Source of the DNA: Myxococcota bacterium
Lineage (GTDB): Bacteria; Myxococcota_A; UBA9160; UBA4427
Length of the DNA: 64,000 nt
Assembly (NCBI GenBank): GCA_028278345.1
Contig: JANQEL010000279.1
Location: forward strand, 1 to 64,000
Direction of reading: 5' to 3'
The position numbers were made by a program, and so were the translations under genes. Numbering within the stretch: the first letter of the stretch is position 1; each line of letters starts with the position of its first letter. This document shows positions 1-9,409 of this stretch, piece after piece. The notes below the pieces were generated by a model. It saw only the letters and a list, made by a program, of their open reading frames with translations. It searched no databases and was not told where the DNA came from.

Positions 1-643
1 GCATCGAGGCCAGGCGCGGCGCCGCCGCCATCATCGCTTCGTTGATCTGCCGTGCGCCCTGGCTCCCACCGAAGATCAACAGGTGGAAGGGCGCCGAAGG
101 CGTGCGCGGCGCGTGAGCCGTTTCGAAGCCGTCGACCAGCGCCTGCCGCAGGGGCACACCGAGCACCTGACTGCGCTCGACCGCGTTCAGTCGTTCGGCT
201 GCGATCTCGAATGCGGGAAAGACCCACTTCGCAAAGCGCGCCGTCAGGCGATTGACCCGACCGGGGATTGCGTTCGGCTCGACCAGTACGATCGGCAGCC
301 GCATCAACACGGCCGCGAGGGTGGCGGGCATCGCGGCATAGCCCCCGACCGAGATCACGATCTCGCTGCGATGCGCACCCAGCGCACGACGCGCACCCGC
401 GACCGCAGCGAGGATCGAGAACGCGCCCGCGAGCTTGCCGAGTAGACCGCGTCCCATCACCTGCCCACTCGAGAGTGCGACGAGTTCGAAGCCGGCTTCG
501 GGCACGAGCCGCGTTTCGAGTCCGCGCTGCGAACCCAGGAAGACGATCTCGTGACCGTCTCTCGAGAGCGCTTCACCGAGGGCGAGCGCGGGCATCACGT
601 GTCCACCCGTTCCCCCACCCGCGATGGCAAAGCGATGCGTCAC
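1..643 (-). CDS. murG: MurG, N-terminal part (cut by window edge)
   Basis: UDP-N-acetylglucosamine transferase that converts lipid I to lipid II on the inner face of the cytoplasmic membrane. The visible 214 residues start MTHRFAIAGGGTGGHVMPAL, which carries the glycine-rich GGGTGGH loop of the N-terminal Rossmann domain. FGGSQGARQIN, the start of the C-terminal UDP-GlcNAc-binding domain, lies near the window edge. The start is GTG at 643 and forms a GTGA overlap with the ftsW stop, so the two are probably translationally coupled. The rest of the gene lies beyond base 1. Confidence 0.93.
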   Translation of the reverse strand, partial: MTHRFAIAGGGTGGHVMPALALGEALSRDGHEIVFLGSQRGLETRLVPEAGFELVALSSGQVMGRGLLGKLAGAFSILAAVAGARRALGAHRSEIVISVGGYAAMPATLAAVLMRLPIVLVEPNAIPGRVNRLTARFAKWVFPAFEIAAERLNAVERSQVLGVPLRQALVDGFETAHAPRTPSAPFHLLIFGGSQGARQINEAMMAAAPRLASM

Positions 644-1833
644 GCGATCACTCCCTGTGCGAGGACGCGGTTCTGGCGGCCGATCTTCGGTCCGCCCTGT
701 CGCGAGAGGCCGAGCAACACGCCGAGCAGCATGCAGCAGATCACCAGCGACGTTCCGCCGTAGGAGAGGAAGGGCAGGGTGAGTCCCTTGGTGGGCAGCA
801 TGCCCATCACGACGGCGGCGTTCACGGCGGCGGGAACGGCGAGCAGCGCGGTCATCGCGAAGGCGAGGAGCAGGGCGAAGCGCGAGCGCGCGCGCCGCGC
901 AATACGCGTGCCCGAGATCAACAGTGCCGCAAACGCACCGAAGACGATCAGCACACCCACCAGCCCGAGTTCCTCGGCCACGAGCGAGAGAATGAAGTCG
1001 GTGTGGGCTTCCGGGAGATAGAAGAGCTTCTGTTTTCCGTTGCCGAGACCTACGCCGAAGAGCCCTCCCTGGTTGAAGGCCACGAAGGACTGCACGAGCT
1101 GGAAGCCGGCACCCTGGGCGTCCTTCCACGGATCGATGAAGCCGAGCACGCGGCGCAGCGCGTAGGGGTTGCTCGCGATGTAGAGCGCGAGGCCGAGCGC
1201 GCCGACGACGCCGGGCACGAGCAGGTGTCGTAGCGGCAGGCCTGCCACCACGAGCAGCATCGCGACGAGCAGCGAGAGCAACACGGCGTTGCCGAGGTCG
1301 GGCTGCAGCAGCAGGAAGACCACGACCGGTGCCGCCATGCCGACGGCCAGCAGGGCGCGGCCCTGGGAAAGCGGCGTGCGTCCGTCCTGCGGCGCGACGA
1401 CCGCGGCGACGGCGATCAGCGTCGCGAGCTTCACCGGTTCGACCGGCTGGAAGCGGAAGTCGAAACCCGGCACCGGGAGCCAGCGCTGCGCCCCGTTCAC
1501 TTCGACACCGAAGAGGAAGGTCCCCGCGAGCAGCAGCACTCCCACCAACCACACGGGAAAGGCGATGCGATGCCAGAAGACGACGGGCATGCACGCTGCG
1601 ACGGTCGCCGCGAGCACGCCGACGGCGAGCGCGCTCACGTGGTGTACGAAGAGCGGCGGGATCGTGCGGTCGATCGAGAGCGGCGCGGTCGTGCTGTAGC
1701 TCATCACGACGCCGAAACCGATCAACACCGCAGCGGAGATCAACAAGCCGCTATCGATTCCCGCGTGGGATTCGAGGGCGGAGCTCGAAGCGCGCTTGCT
1801 GCGCTCGCGCGGTGCAGTTCGTTCTCGCAACAT
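640..1833 (-). CDS. ftsW: FtsW, SEDS peptidoglycan glycosyltransferase
   Basis: Polytopic SEDS-family glycan polymerase of the divisome, expected to work with the FtsI encoded upstream in the same run. The 397 residues begin with a short basic cytoplasmic tail followed by about ten hydrophobic segments. Family motifs are visible: QPVEPVKLA, LLQPDLGNAVLL, EAHTDFILSLVAEELGLVG and the C-terminal PTKGLTLPFLSYGGTS. The ATG at 1833 shares one base with the murD stop (TGATG). FtsW rather than RodA is chosen because the gene sits between murD and murG in a dcw cluster. Confidence 0.95.
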   Translation of the reverse strand: MLRERTAPRERSKRASSSALESHAGIDSGLLISAAVLIGFGVVMSYSTTAPLSIDRTIPPLFVHHVSALAVGVLAATVAACMPVVFWHRIAFPVWLVGVLLLAGTFLFGVEVNGAQRWLPVPGFDFRFQPVEPVKLATLIAVAAVVAPQDGRTPLSQGRALLAVGMAAPVVVFLLLQPDLGNAVLLSLLVAMLLVVAGLPLRHLLVPGVVGALGLALYIASNPYALRRVLGFIDPWKDAQGAGFQLVQSFVAFNQGGLFGVGLGNGKQKLFYLPEAHTDFILSLVAEELGLVGVLIVFGAFAALLISGTRIARRARSRFALLLAFAMTALLAVPAAVNAAVVMGMLPTKGLTLPFLSYGGTSLVICCMLLGVLLGLSRQGGPKIGRQNRVLAQGVIA

Positions 1834-3191
1834 CAGGCGGTTTCTCCCCGGGTGATCGGTCGCGTCGTCGCGCCCTTGGGCAGCGCGTGTACCGCGCGAC
1901 GAAAGTGCTCGCCGCGCTCTTCGAAGTTCTGGAACTGATCGAAGCTCGCGCAGGCCGGCGCGAGCAGGACGACCTCTCCGCTGTTCGCACGTGCGGCGCT
2001 TGCAACGACGGCTTCGTCGAGGGTGTCGAAGCGCACGGTCTCGCAGCGCCCGCCGATCGCAGAGGCGAGGGCTTCGGCGGTTTCGCCGTAGAGATAGGCT
2101 CGAACGACGCGACCCTCGACTGCCCTCGCCAGCACGTCGAAGTCGACGCCCTTGTCTCTGCCGCCGGCGAGCCAGTGGATGGGCGCGTCGAAGCTCTCGA
2201 GGCTCTGGGCTGCGGCGCCCGGGTTGGTGGCCTTCGAATCGTTGACGTAGATCACGCCCTGTCGCGTCGCGATCGTCTCGCAGCGATGGGGAAGCGGTGC
2301 GACGTCGCAGGCGGCGGCCACGGCCACGGCGGGGTCGACCCCCAGGGCGCTCGTGATCGCAACCGACGCCAGGAGGTTCGCGAGAGCGTGCCCGCGGTTG
2401 AAGGGCGTGCCTTCGAGGGCGACACGCTTCATGCCATCGGGTTCGATCACGGCGAGGGCACCGCCATCGACGCAGACGCCGTGGGGAACCGGGCCGCGCA
2501 TGCTGAAGAAGCGCACTTCGGCCTTGCAGTCGGTCGCCATGGCGCGCGTCACGGGGTCGTCGAAGTTGAGTACCGCGCTGTCGCTCGGACCCTGCTGCGC
2601 CAAGATGCGCGCCTTGGTGGCCGCGTAGTTCTCCATGTTGCCGTGGCGGTCGAGGTGGTCGGGGGTGACGTTCAGTACGGCAGCGACGCGCGGCGCGAAC
2701 GCTTCGACCGCTTCGAGCTGGAAGGACGACACCTCGAGCACCGCGACGTCGAGGGGTTCACCGACCAGCGAGAGCGCGGGCGTCCCCACGTTGCCCGCCA
2801 TGCGCGCCCGCATGCCCCCCGCGCGAAGCATCGCCTCGACGAGGGTCACCGTCGTCGATTTCCCATTCGTGCCCGTGACGGCCACGATCGGCACTTCGAG
2901 GAAGCGCGCGGCGAGTTCGATGTCGCCCACGACCCGGCGCGCACGGCCGGCGTAGCGCTCCTGCGGAATGCCGGGACTCGGAATCACGATGTCGAAGCTC
3001 GAGGGATCGGGGAGGGCTTCGCCCGTCCGCAGTTCGACGTCGCTCGCGATCTTGTCGAGGCCGGCGAGCCGCTCGCGCGGCGCTTCGTCGGCGGCGCACA
3101 CCCGGGCCCCGCGCGCGGTACAGAAATTCGCCGCGCTACGGCCCGAGATGCCGAGCCCCAGAATCAAGATGCGCTGTTCGCGCAATTCCAT
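1833..3191 (-). CDS. murD: MurD, UDP-MurNAc-L-alanine:D-glutamate ligase
   Basis: Cytoplasmic Mur ligase adding D-glutamate to UDP-MurNAc-L-Ala. The 452 residues show an N-terminal Rossmann segment (ILILGLGISGRSAANF), the ATP-binding VTGTNGKSTT at about residues 105-114, VLNVTPDHLDRHG, and the C-terminal VNDSKATNP and LLAPACASFDQF. The reading frame stays open for a long way upstream across mraY. I chose the ATG at 3191 because the protein then begins MELREQRILILGLG as in the family and AAGGGAG precedes it. The stop overlaps the ftsW start by one base. Confidence 0.95.
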   Translation of the reverse strand: MELREQRILILGLGISGRSAANFCTARGARVCAADEAPRERLAGLDKIASDVELRTGEALPDPSSFDIVIPSPGIPQERYAGRARRVVGDIELAARFLEVPIVAVTGTNGKSTTVTLVEAMLRAGGMRARMAGNVGTPALSLVGEPLDVAVLEVSSFQLEAVEAFAPRVAAVLNVTPDHLDRHGNMENYAATKARILAQQGPSDSAVLNFDDPVTRAMATDCKAEVRFFSMRGPVPHGVCVDGGALAVIEPDGMKRVALEGTPFNRGHALANLLASVAITSALGVDPAVAVAAACDVAPLPHRCETIATRQGVIYVNDSKATNPGAAAQSLESFDAPIHWLAGGRDKGVDFDVLARAVEGRVVRAYLYGETAEALASAIGGRCETVRFDTLDEAVVASAARANSGEVVLLAPACASFDQFQNFEERGEHFRRAVHALPKGATTRPITRGETA

Positions 3192-3259
3192 CGCGCACCG
3201 CTCCCTTCGTTTTTCGTACACGCGGCGCAACCGGAAGCGTCGAACTCTGGCGGTGCGAC

Positions 3260-4333
3260 CTAACGAAGCTTGAGCGACGAAAGGGCGACCAGGCCGAGGA
3301 TGATCGACACGATCCAGAAGCGAACCACGATCTTCTGTTCCGCCCAGCCGAGTTTCTCGAAGTGGTGGTGGATGGGGGCCATCAAGAAGACGCGTCTTCC
3401 CGTCAGCTTGAAGGAGGCCACCTGGATGATCACGGAAACCGTCTCGACGACGAAGATTCCGCCCACCACCGCCAACAAGATCTCCTGGCGGATCAATACT
3501 GCGATGGTTCCGAGCGCACCCCCGAGAGCGAGCGAGCCGACGTCGCCCATGAAGAGTTCGGCCGGGGAGGCGTTGAACCACAAGAAGCCGAGGCCCCCGC
3601 CGACCATGGCGCCGCAGAAGATCGCGAGCTGGCCCGCGCCGGGGACGTACTTGATCTGCAGGTACTCGGCGATCACCGAATGGCCCGCAGCGTAGGAAAG
3701 CAGCAGGAAGGTCGCGGCGGATATCATCACCGGCCCGATCGCGAGGCCGTCGAGGCCGTCGGTGAGGTTCACCGCGTTGCTCGCCGCCACGATGATGAAG
3801 GCGGCGAGGGGCACGTAGAACATGCCGAGATTCGGGGTGAAATTCTTGAAGAACGGCACCGCGAGTTCCTTGTCGAAGGCGGGGTCGGTGTAGATCGCGA
3901 CCGCCACCCCCGAGGCGAAGACGATCTGCCACACGAGCTTCATGCGCGCGCTGATCCCCGCCGAGCTTCCCTGGGTGACCTTCTGGTAGTCGTCGACGAA
4001 GCCGAGCACGCCATAGCCGGCGGTGAGACCGATCAGGATCCACACCATGCGGTGGTCGAGTTCGCTCCAGAGCAAAACGGAAACCAGCACCGAGAAGAGG
4101 ATGAGCAGGCCACCCATGGTGGGCGTGCCTTCCTTCGACTGGTGGTCGGGGCCGATCTCGCGAATCGGTTGCCCCACGCGCAGGGCGGCGAGGCGGCGGA
4201 TCAACCAGGGGCCGACGACGAAGCAGATGAAGAGCGCGGTGAGCGTCGCGGCCGCCGTGCGGAAGGTGATGTACCGCACTACGTTGAAGGCGCCGTAGGT
4301 TTCGGCGAGGGGATAGAGAAGGTGATAGAGCAT
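3260..4333 (-). CDS. mraY: MraY, phospho-MurNAc-pentapeptide transferase
   Basis: Integral membrane enzyme that moves phospho-MurNAc-pentapeptide to undecaprenyl phosphate, giving lipid I. The 357 residues and about ten hydrophobic segments match the family. Diagnostic motifs are PDHQSKEGTPTMGG, GFVDDYQKV (the Mg-binding Asp pair), NAVNLTDGLDGLA, NASPAELFMGDVGS and MAPIHHHFEKLGW. The ATG at 4333 shares one base with the murF stop. A 68 bp gap separates it from murD. Confidence 0.97.
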   Translation of the reverse strand: MLYHLLYPLAETYGAFNVVRYITFRTAAATLTALFICFVVGPWLIRRLAALRVGQPIREIGPDHQSKEGTPTMGGLLILFSVLVSVLLWSELDHRMVWILIGLTAGYGVLGFVDDYQKVTQGSSAGISARMKLVWQIVFASGVAVAIYTDPAFDKELAVPFFKNFTPNLGMFYVPLAAFIIVAASNAVNLTDGLDGLAIGPVMISAATFLLLSYAAGHSVIAEYLQIKYVPGAGQLAIFCGAMVGGGLGFLWFNASPAELFMGDVGSLALGGALGTIAVLIRQEILLAVVGGIFVVETVSVIIQVASFKLTGRRVFLMAPIHHHFEKLGWAEQKIVVRFWIVSIILGLVALSSLKLR

Positions 4334-5736
4334 CAGTTCGTCCCCGAATTCGAAAGTGCTTCGACGATGCGTTCCATACGCGCGGCGCGGGAGCCCTTGA
4401 CCAGGATCCAGTCGCCTTCACCCAGTGACTTGCGCAGCACGGAGCACGCCGCCTCGTGACCATCGACGCGTGCGATGCGCGCGTCGTCCATTCCGGCTTC
4501 ACTCGCGCCGTCCGCGATCCCGGCCGCGGTCTCGCCGACGGTGATGAGCTGGCCGATACCGCGTTCATGAGCCAGGCGGCCGATGTCGAGGTGCGCCTGC
4601 GCGGCGTCGTCGCCGAGTTCGCCCATCGCGCCGAGCACGGCCACGCTGCGCGCGCCTTCCGCAAGCCGCGTCACGCTCTCGATCGCCGCGGCCATCGACT
4701 GCGGGTTGGCGTTGTAGGTGTCGTCGATCAGCGTGACGCCGTTCGCGAGGGCGACGCGAGTCATGCGGCCCGCGATGCCGCGGTAGTCGGCGAGGCCCCG
4801 GGCGATCGTCTCCATGTCGAGTTCGCACGCAATACCGATCGCCGCGGCCGCAAGCGCGTTGATGATCGTGATCTCGCCGAGCCCCTCGACTTCGATCGGC
4901 GTCTTCGTTCCCGCGTACTCGAGGGTCATGGCGAAGCGCCCTTCGGGATCGAAGACGACGTGGCTGGCGCGCAGGTCGGCATCGTCGCTCGTGCCGTACG
5001 AGAGCACGCGTCCCTTGCAGCGCTTCGCTTGCTCGCGCACGCGCGGGTCGTCGAAGTTCGCGGCGGCGATGCCGCTTTCCGTGAGCGCTGCGAAGAGATC
5101 GCCCTTCTCGGCGGCGATCTCCTCCTGGCTGCCGAGGTGTTCGATGTGGGCGGTGCCGATGTTGGTGACGAGGCCGACATCGGGCTGGGCGATTGCCGCG
5201 AGTCGCGCGATCTCACCGCGGTGGTTCATCCCGAGTTCGATCACAGCGCGCTCGTGGGCGTCTTCGCGGCGCAGCAGGGTCAGGGGCACGCCGTAGTCGT
5301 TGTTGAGATTGCCGTGCGTCTTGAGGCAGGGCCCGGCCGCTTCGAGGACGGCGGCGATCATCTCCTTGGTGGTCGTCTTGCCGCTGCTTCCCGTCAGCGC
5401 GACCAGGGTGCCGTCGAAGCGGCGGCGGTGCTGGGTCGCGAGATCCTGGATGCCCTTCGTCGTGTCCTCGACTCCGACGACGGCCACGCCCGAAGGCAGG
5501 GTGTCGTCGCCGACGCGCGCGGTCTCCACGAGCAGCCCACCGGCGCCCGCCTCGGCTGCTTGTGCCAGGTATCCGTGTGCGTCGTGGTTGGGTCCCACGA
5601 TCGCGGCGAAGAGTTGGCCGGCTTCGATCGCACGCGAGTCGATCGAGAGGCCGTGGAGCTGTGCCGCACCGTCCCCCTGTAGGAGCGTTCCGCCACACCA
5701 GGTGGCGAGATCCGCGACGCTGTAGCGCGTGCTCAT
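4333..5736 (-). CDS. murF: MurF, UDP-MurNAc-tripeptide D-Ala-D-Ala ligase
   Basis: Cytoplasmic ligase that attaches D-Ala-D-Ala to the UDP-MurNAc-tripeptide. The 467 residues contain the MurF N-terminal domain with LSIDSRAIEAGQLF, the ATP loop LTGSSGKTTTKEM (about 115-127), THGNLNNDYGVPLTLL, ELGMNHRGEI and, near the C-terminus, LVKGSRAARMERIVEAL. GGAGGTG lies just upstream of the ATG, which overlaps the murE stop by four bases (ATGA). Confidence 0.96.
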   Translation of the reverse strand: MSTRYSVADLATWCGGTLLQGDGAAQLHGLSIDSRAIEAGQLFAAIVGPNHDAHGYLAQAAEAGAGGLLVETARVGDDTLPSGVAVVGVEDTTKGIQDLATQHRRRFDGTLVALTGSSGKTTTKEMIAAVLEAAGPCLKTHGNLNNDYGVPLTLLRREDAHERAVIELGMNHRGEIARLAAIAQPDVGLVTNIGTAHIEHLGSQEEIAAEKGDLFAALTESGIAAANFDDPRVREQAKRCKGRVLSYGTSDDADLRASHVVFDPEGRFAMTLEYAGTKTPIEVEGLGEITIINALAAAAIGIACELDMETIARGLADYRGIAGRMTRVALANGVTLIDDTYNANPQSMAAAIESVTRLAEGARSVAVLGAMGELGDDAAQAHLDIGRLAHERGIGQLITVGETAAGIADGASEAGMDDARIARVDGHEAACSVLRKSLGEGDWILVKGSRAARMERIVEALSNSGTN

Positions 5737-7289
5737 GCTTCACCTCCGCTCGCTCGAGTGCGGAGTGCGCGTCGCGCCTGATCGCGATCGTCGAAGGGCA
5801 GCTTCGCCGTGCCGACGATCTGATAGTCCTCGTGACCCTTGCCCGCGAGCACGACGGCGTCTTCGGGCTTCGCCATCGAGATCGCCTGGGCGATCGCCTC
5901 GCTGCGGTCGGGCAGGGTGGTGTAGGCGCGGTCGCTGCGATCGAGGGCATTGGCATCGACGCGCGAAAGACTGTCGAGGCCGGCTTCGACGTCGGCCAGG
6001 ATCGCCAGGGGATCCTCGGTGCGCGGGTTGTCGCTGGTGGCGATCGCAAGGGTCGCGTGGTTCGCCACCGCGCGCGCCATCAGCGGGCGCTTCGCGCGAT
6101 CGCGATCCCCGCCGCAACCGAAGACGGCGATCAGGCGCCCCTTCACCAGCGGTCGCACCGCGGCGAGCAGCTTGTCGACCGCATCGGGGGTGTGGGCGTA
6201 GTCGACGACGACCGTCGGCTCACCCGCACCCTGGGCTTCGACCACCTCCATGCGACCGGGCACCTGCGGGCAGTGCCGCACGCCTTCGGCGATCACCTCG
6301 GGATCGATCTCGAGGGCCACCGCGATCCCGACCGCGACCAGCAGGTTCTCGAGGTTGAAGTCACCGACGAGGGGCAGCTCCACTTCGAGGGCGCCACTCG
6401 GCAGCGCAAGCGAAACACGGCTGCCTTCGATGCTCACCGCTGCGTCGCTGAGCGACACGTCGGCTTCGCGATTCGGGTCGCGCGACACCGTGAGCAGGCG
6501 TGCGCCGCGTTCGCGCGCGGCTTCGACGAAGTGCGCTGCACTCGGATCGTCGATGTTGATCACCGCAACGCCATCGGTGTCGAGGTATTCGCTGAACAGG
6601 CGCTCCTTCGAACCGCGATAGGTCTCCATGTCGCCGTGGAAGTCGAGGTGGTCCTGGGTGAGGTTGGTCATGGCCGCGACTCGAAAGCCACAACCGTGGA
6701 TGCGTTCGAGTTCGAGGCCGTGGCTCGACACTTCCATCACCACGTGGTCGACGTTCTGGGTGCACATGGCGCGCAGGGTGGCCTGCAGGTCGAGGCTCTC
6801 CGGGGTGGTGTTGACGGCGGTCTGCACCTCGCCCGCAAAACGGACCTCGACGGTACCGATCAGCCCGGTTCGCATGCGCGCGCGCTGCAGGATCGACTCG
6901 ACGAGATAGGTGGTGCTCGTCTTGCCATTGGTGCCGGTCACGCCGACCAACGTCATTTCGTGCGCGGGATCGCCGTAGAAGCGGGGCGCGATGCGCGACA
7001 TCGCGCGACGCGAATCCGGAACCACGACCGCGACGGCCGATCCGAGGACATCGGTCGCCGGCGCTTCTTCCACCAGCAGGGCGACGGCGCCGAGGTGCAC
7101 CGCGCGTTCGAGGTAGTCGTGTCCGTCGGCCACGCTCCCGCGCAGTGCGACGAAGAGATCTCCCGGTGCGACCTTGCGCGAGTCATAGGTGATGCCGCGA
7201 ATCACGGGATCGGCGGCGTCGCCCGCAGTGATGCGTTCGCGCGCCGCGAGTTCGGGGGGGAGGGCGTCGAGAAGCTTGCCGAGTTTCAT
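5733..7289 (-). CDS. murE: MurE, meso-diaminopimelate-adding ligase
   Basis: UDP-MurNAc-L-Ala-D-Glu:meso-diaminopimelate ligase. The 518 residues show YDSRKVAPGDLFVALRG, the ATP loop VTGTNGKTSTTYL (about 117-129), LTQDHLDFHGDMETY and VVDYAHTPDAVDKLL. The substrate-specificity motif is SDNPRTEDP with Asp near residue 420; the DNPR form marks meso-DAP rather than lysine enzymes. I chose the ATG at 7289 (MKLGKLLDALPP), five bases after the ftsI stop; an in-frame start 36 bases upstream would lie inside ftsI. Confidence 0.95.
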   Translation of the reverse strand: MKLGKLLDALPPELAARERITAGDAADPVIRGITYDSRKVAPGDLFVALRGSVADGHDYLERAVHLGAVALLVEEAPATDVLGSAVAVVVPDSRRAMSRIAPRFYGDPAHEMTLVGVTGTNGKTSTTYLVESILQRARMRTGLIGTVEVRFAGEVQTAVNTTPESLDLQATLRAMCTQNVDHVVMEVSSHGLELERIHGCGFRVAAMTNLTQDHLDFHGDMETYRGSKERLFSEYLDTDGVAVINIDDPSAAHFVEAARERGARLLTVSRDPNREADVSLSDAAVSIEGSRVSLALPSGALEVELPLVGDFNLENLLVAVGIAVALEIDPEVIAEGVRHCPQVPGRMEVVEAQGAGEPTVVVDYAHTPDAVDKLLAAVRPLVKGRLIAVFGCGGDRDRAKRPLMARAVANHATLAIATSDNPRTEDPLAILADVEAGLDSLSRVDANALDRSDRAYTTLPDRSEAIAQAISMAKPEDAVVLAGKGHEDYQIVGTAKLPFDDRDQARRALRTRASGGEA

Positions 7290-7294
7290 TGCCG

Positions 7295-9409
7295 CTACCG
7301 CCCGTCGCTGCTGAAGGCGACCCACACGCTGCGATCGGCATCGACCACGATGGTGCCGGGCGAGGGGTGCTGTTTCACGGCAAGCCCGCGCCCGCGTACC
7401 TCGAGGCGGATGCCCTCGCTCTTCGCCATGGCGCGTACGGACGCGACGGTCTCGCCACGGAAGTCGGGAACGAAGAGGGGGTCGGCCGGCGGCGGCGGTG
7501 CGGAAACGTGGGGAAGCTCGTCGACCGAGCGAACGCGCGCGGGTGTGGGCGTGGGCAGGGCCGCGGGAGTTTCCCGCTTCGCGACGACGCGCGGCGCAGT
7601 CTTCTTCTGCGGGGTGGGCTTCGCTTTCACTTCGACTTTCTTCTTCGCTTTCGCGGCGGGTTTCGCGCTCGCCAGTTCGACGGCCCTCGGCGGCGCCGGG
7701 ATGGGTGCGGGTTTGGTGAAGATGTCGACGTGGGCGAGCTGTCCGGCAGCGACCTTCGCGAAGAGCGGCGCAGCGACATCGCCGCCGCCGTGGGCGAGAC
7801 CCTTGGGCTCGTCGAGCATGGCCACGATCACGAGCTTGGGATCATCCGCAGGAGCCGCGCCCATGAACCACGCCGTGTAGCGGGTCTGGGAATAGACCCC
7901 GCGATCCGTATCGAGTTTCTGCGCCGTGCCCGTCTTTCCCGCGACGCGGAGCCCTTCGAGTGCCGCCTTGCGTCCCGTCCCCTCGGCGGACACCACGGCC
8001 TCGAGCATCTTCATCACGCGGTCGGCGGTCTCCTCGCTCACCACGCGTCGCGGCGTCGGGGCCTCGACCCGCTGCCACTCGGCACTCTGGCTCTCGTCTC
8101 CGCGTCGCCGCGCGGAGATGATGCGCGGCATGCGCCACTGCCCGTCGCCGGCGAGCACGGCCATGGCGGATGCGAGCTGCACCGCGGTGACGCCGATGCC
8201 CTGGCCGTAGGCCACGGTGGCGTGATCAATGGCCTTCCACTCCTGCCACGGGCGCAGCAGGCCGTTCGATTCGGAGGGGAAGCCGCTTCCCGTCTTCGTG
8301 CCGAAACCGAAGGCGCGCAGGGCGTCGTAGTGGGCTTCGGGGCCAAGCAGCTGCGCGATCATCACTGAGGCGACGTTGCTCGAGTGCATCAGCGTGTCGG
8401 TCGGGTCGAGGATGCCGTAGGGCTTGTGGTCCTTGATCTTCTTGCCGGGCACGTCGAGGGTGCCGTCGCCGGTGTCGAAGCGTTGGCGGGGATGGACCGT
8501 TCCCGTCTCGAGGGCCGCGGCGATCAGGAAGGCCTTCATCACCGAGCCGGGTTCGACCGCGTCCTGGAAGGCCGATGATCGCGTCAGCTCGTAGCGCGTG
8601 TCGCGAAAATCGTTCGGGTCGAAGCTCGGCCCTTCGGCCAGGGCGAGGATCTCTCCCGTCATCGGGTCGAGGGTGATGACGCAACCGCCGTGGGCCCCCG
8701 ACTTCTCGATCGCCGCGCGCAGGGCCGTCTCGGCTTCGGCCTGCATCGCCATGTCGATCGTGAGCGCCACGTCGCCGCCCGAGGTCATCTCGGGTTCGAC
8801 GCGCCGCTGGGTCAGCAGCTGGCCGCGGGCATCGCGTTCGACGGAGACACGCACCGGGGTCCCGCGCAGCCACTCGTCTTCCATCTGTTCGACGCCGCGC
8901 ACGCCCTGGCTGTCGATGTTCGAGAAGCCGAGCAGCGAACTCGCGAATTCATCGGCGGGGTAGGCGCGTCGCGGTTCCATCACGATGCCGACGCCGGGCA
9001 GTTCGAGCGCTTCGACGCGGGCTGCGACCTTCTCGTCCACCCAGCGCGCGACGAAGGTGAAGCGATCGCGCTCGGCGAGGCGTTTGCGGAGGGTCGTGGT
9101 CTTGCGCCCGAGGGTCCGCGCGAGCCTTCGCACGGCGTCTCCCTGGGTGTCGAACTCCTGGGGAAGCACGTAGATCGAAGGCGCTCGCACGCTCAGCGCG
9201 AGTTCCACGCCTGCGCGATCCACGATCAACCCGCGCTGGGCAGGAAGCACCATCGCGCTGGCCAGCTGTCCCTTCGCCCGCATCTCCCCGCGTTCGGTGA
9301 CGACGGTGAGATGGGCGGCGCGCGCGGCGAGTCCGACGAACAAGACGAGCAAGACGGCGCGCATCACGGCCACACGGCGACCCGCGCCCCCCAACTCGAC
9401 ACTTCTCAT
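7295..9409 (-). CDS. ftsI: FtsI/PBP3-type transpeptidase with a C-terminal PASTA domain
   Basis: Division-specific class B penicillin-binding protein that cross-links septal peptidoglycan. The 704 residues contain one N-terminal membrane segment (about 14-34), a PBP dimerisation domain and the transpeptidase domain with all three catalytic motifs: SVMK (289-292), SSN (343-345) and KTGT (492-495). After the catalytic domain comes a Lys/Ala/Pro-rich linker (about 565-635) and one PASTA-like unit starting FVPDFRGETVASVRAMA. The linker and PASTA tail are absent from E. coli PBP3 and recall SpoVD-type proteins. The ATG overlaps the ftsL stop (ATGA). Confidence 0.93.
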   Translation of the reverse strand: MRSVELGGAGRRVAVMRAVLLVLFVGLAARAAHLTVVTERGEMRAKGQLASAMVLPAQRGLIVDRAGVELALSVRAPSIYVLPQEFDTQGDAVRRLARTLGRKTTTLRKRLAERDRFTFVARWVDEKVAARVEALELPGVGIVMEPRRAYPADEFASSLLGFSNIDSQGVRGVEQMEDEWLRGTPVRVSVERDARGQLLTQRRVEPEMTSGGDVALTIDMAMQAEAETALRAAIEKSGAHGGCVITLDPMTGEILALAEGPSFDPNDFRDTRYELTRSSAFQDAVEPGSVMKAFLIAAALETGTVHPRQRFDTGDGTLDVPGKKIKDHKPYGILDPTDTLMHSSNVASVMIAQLLGPEAHYDALRAFGFGTKTGSGFPSESNGLLRPWQEWKAIDHATVAYGQGIGVTAVQLASAMAVLAGDGQWRMPRIISARRRGDESQSAEWQRVEAPTPRRVVSEETADRVMKMLEAVVSAEGTGRKAALEGLRVAGKTGTAQKLDTDRGVYSQTRYTAWFMGAAPADDPKLVIVAMLDEPKGLAHGGGDVAAPLFAKVAAGQLAHVDIFTKPAPIPAPPRAVELASAKPAAKAKKKVEVKAKPTPQKKTAPRVVAKRETPAALPTPTPARVRSVDELPHVSAPPPPADPLFVPDFRGETVASVRAMAKSEGIRLEVRGRGLAVKQHPSPGTIVVDADRSVWVAFSSDGR

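Noticed and set aside
1833-4664. A 943-codon minus-strand frame through murD and mraY
   Set aside because: Only its last 452 codons are murD; the upstream part is an Arg/Pro-rich shadow of mraY in another frame.
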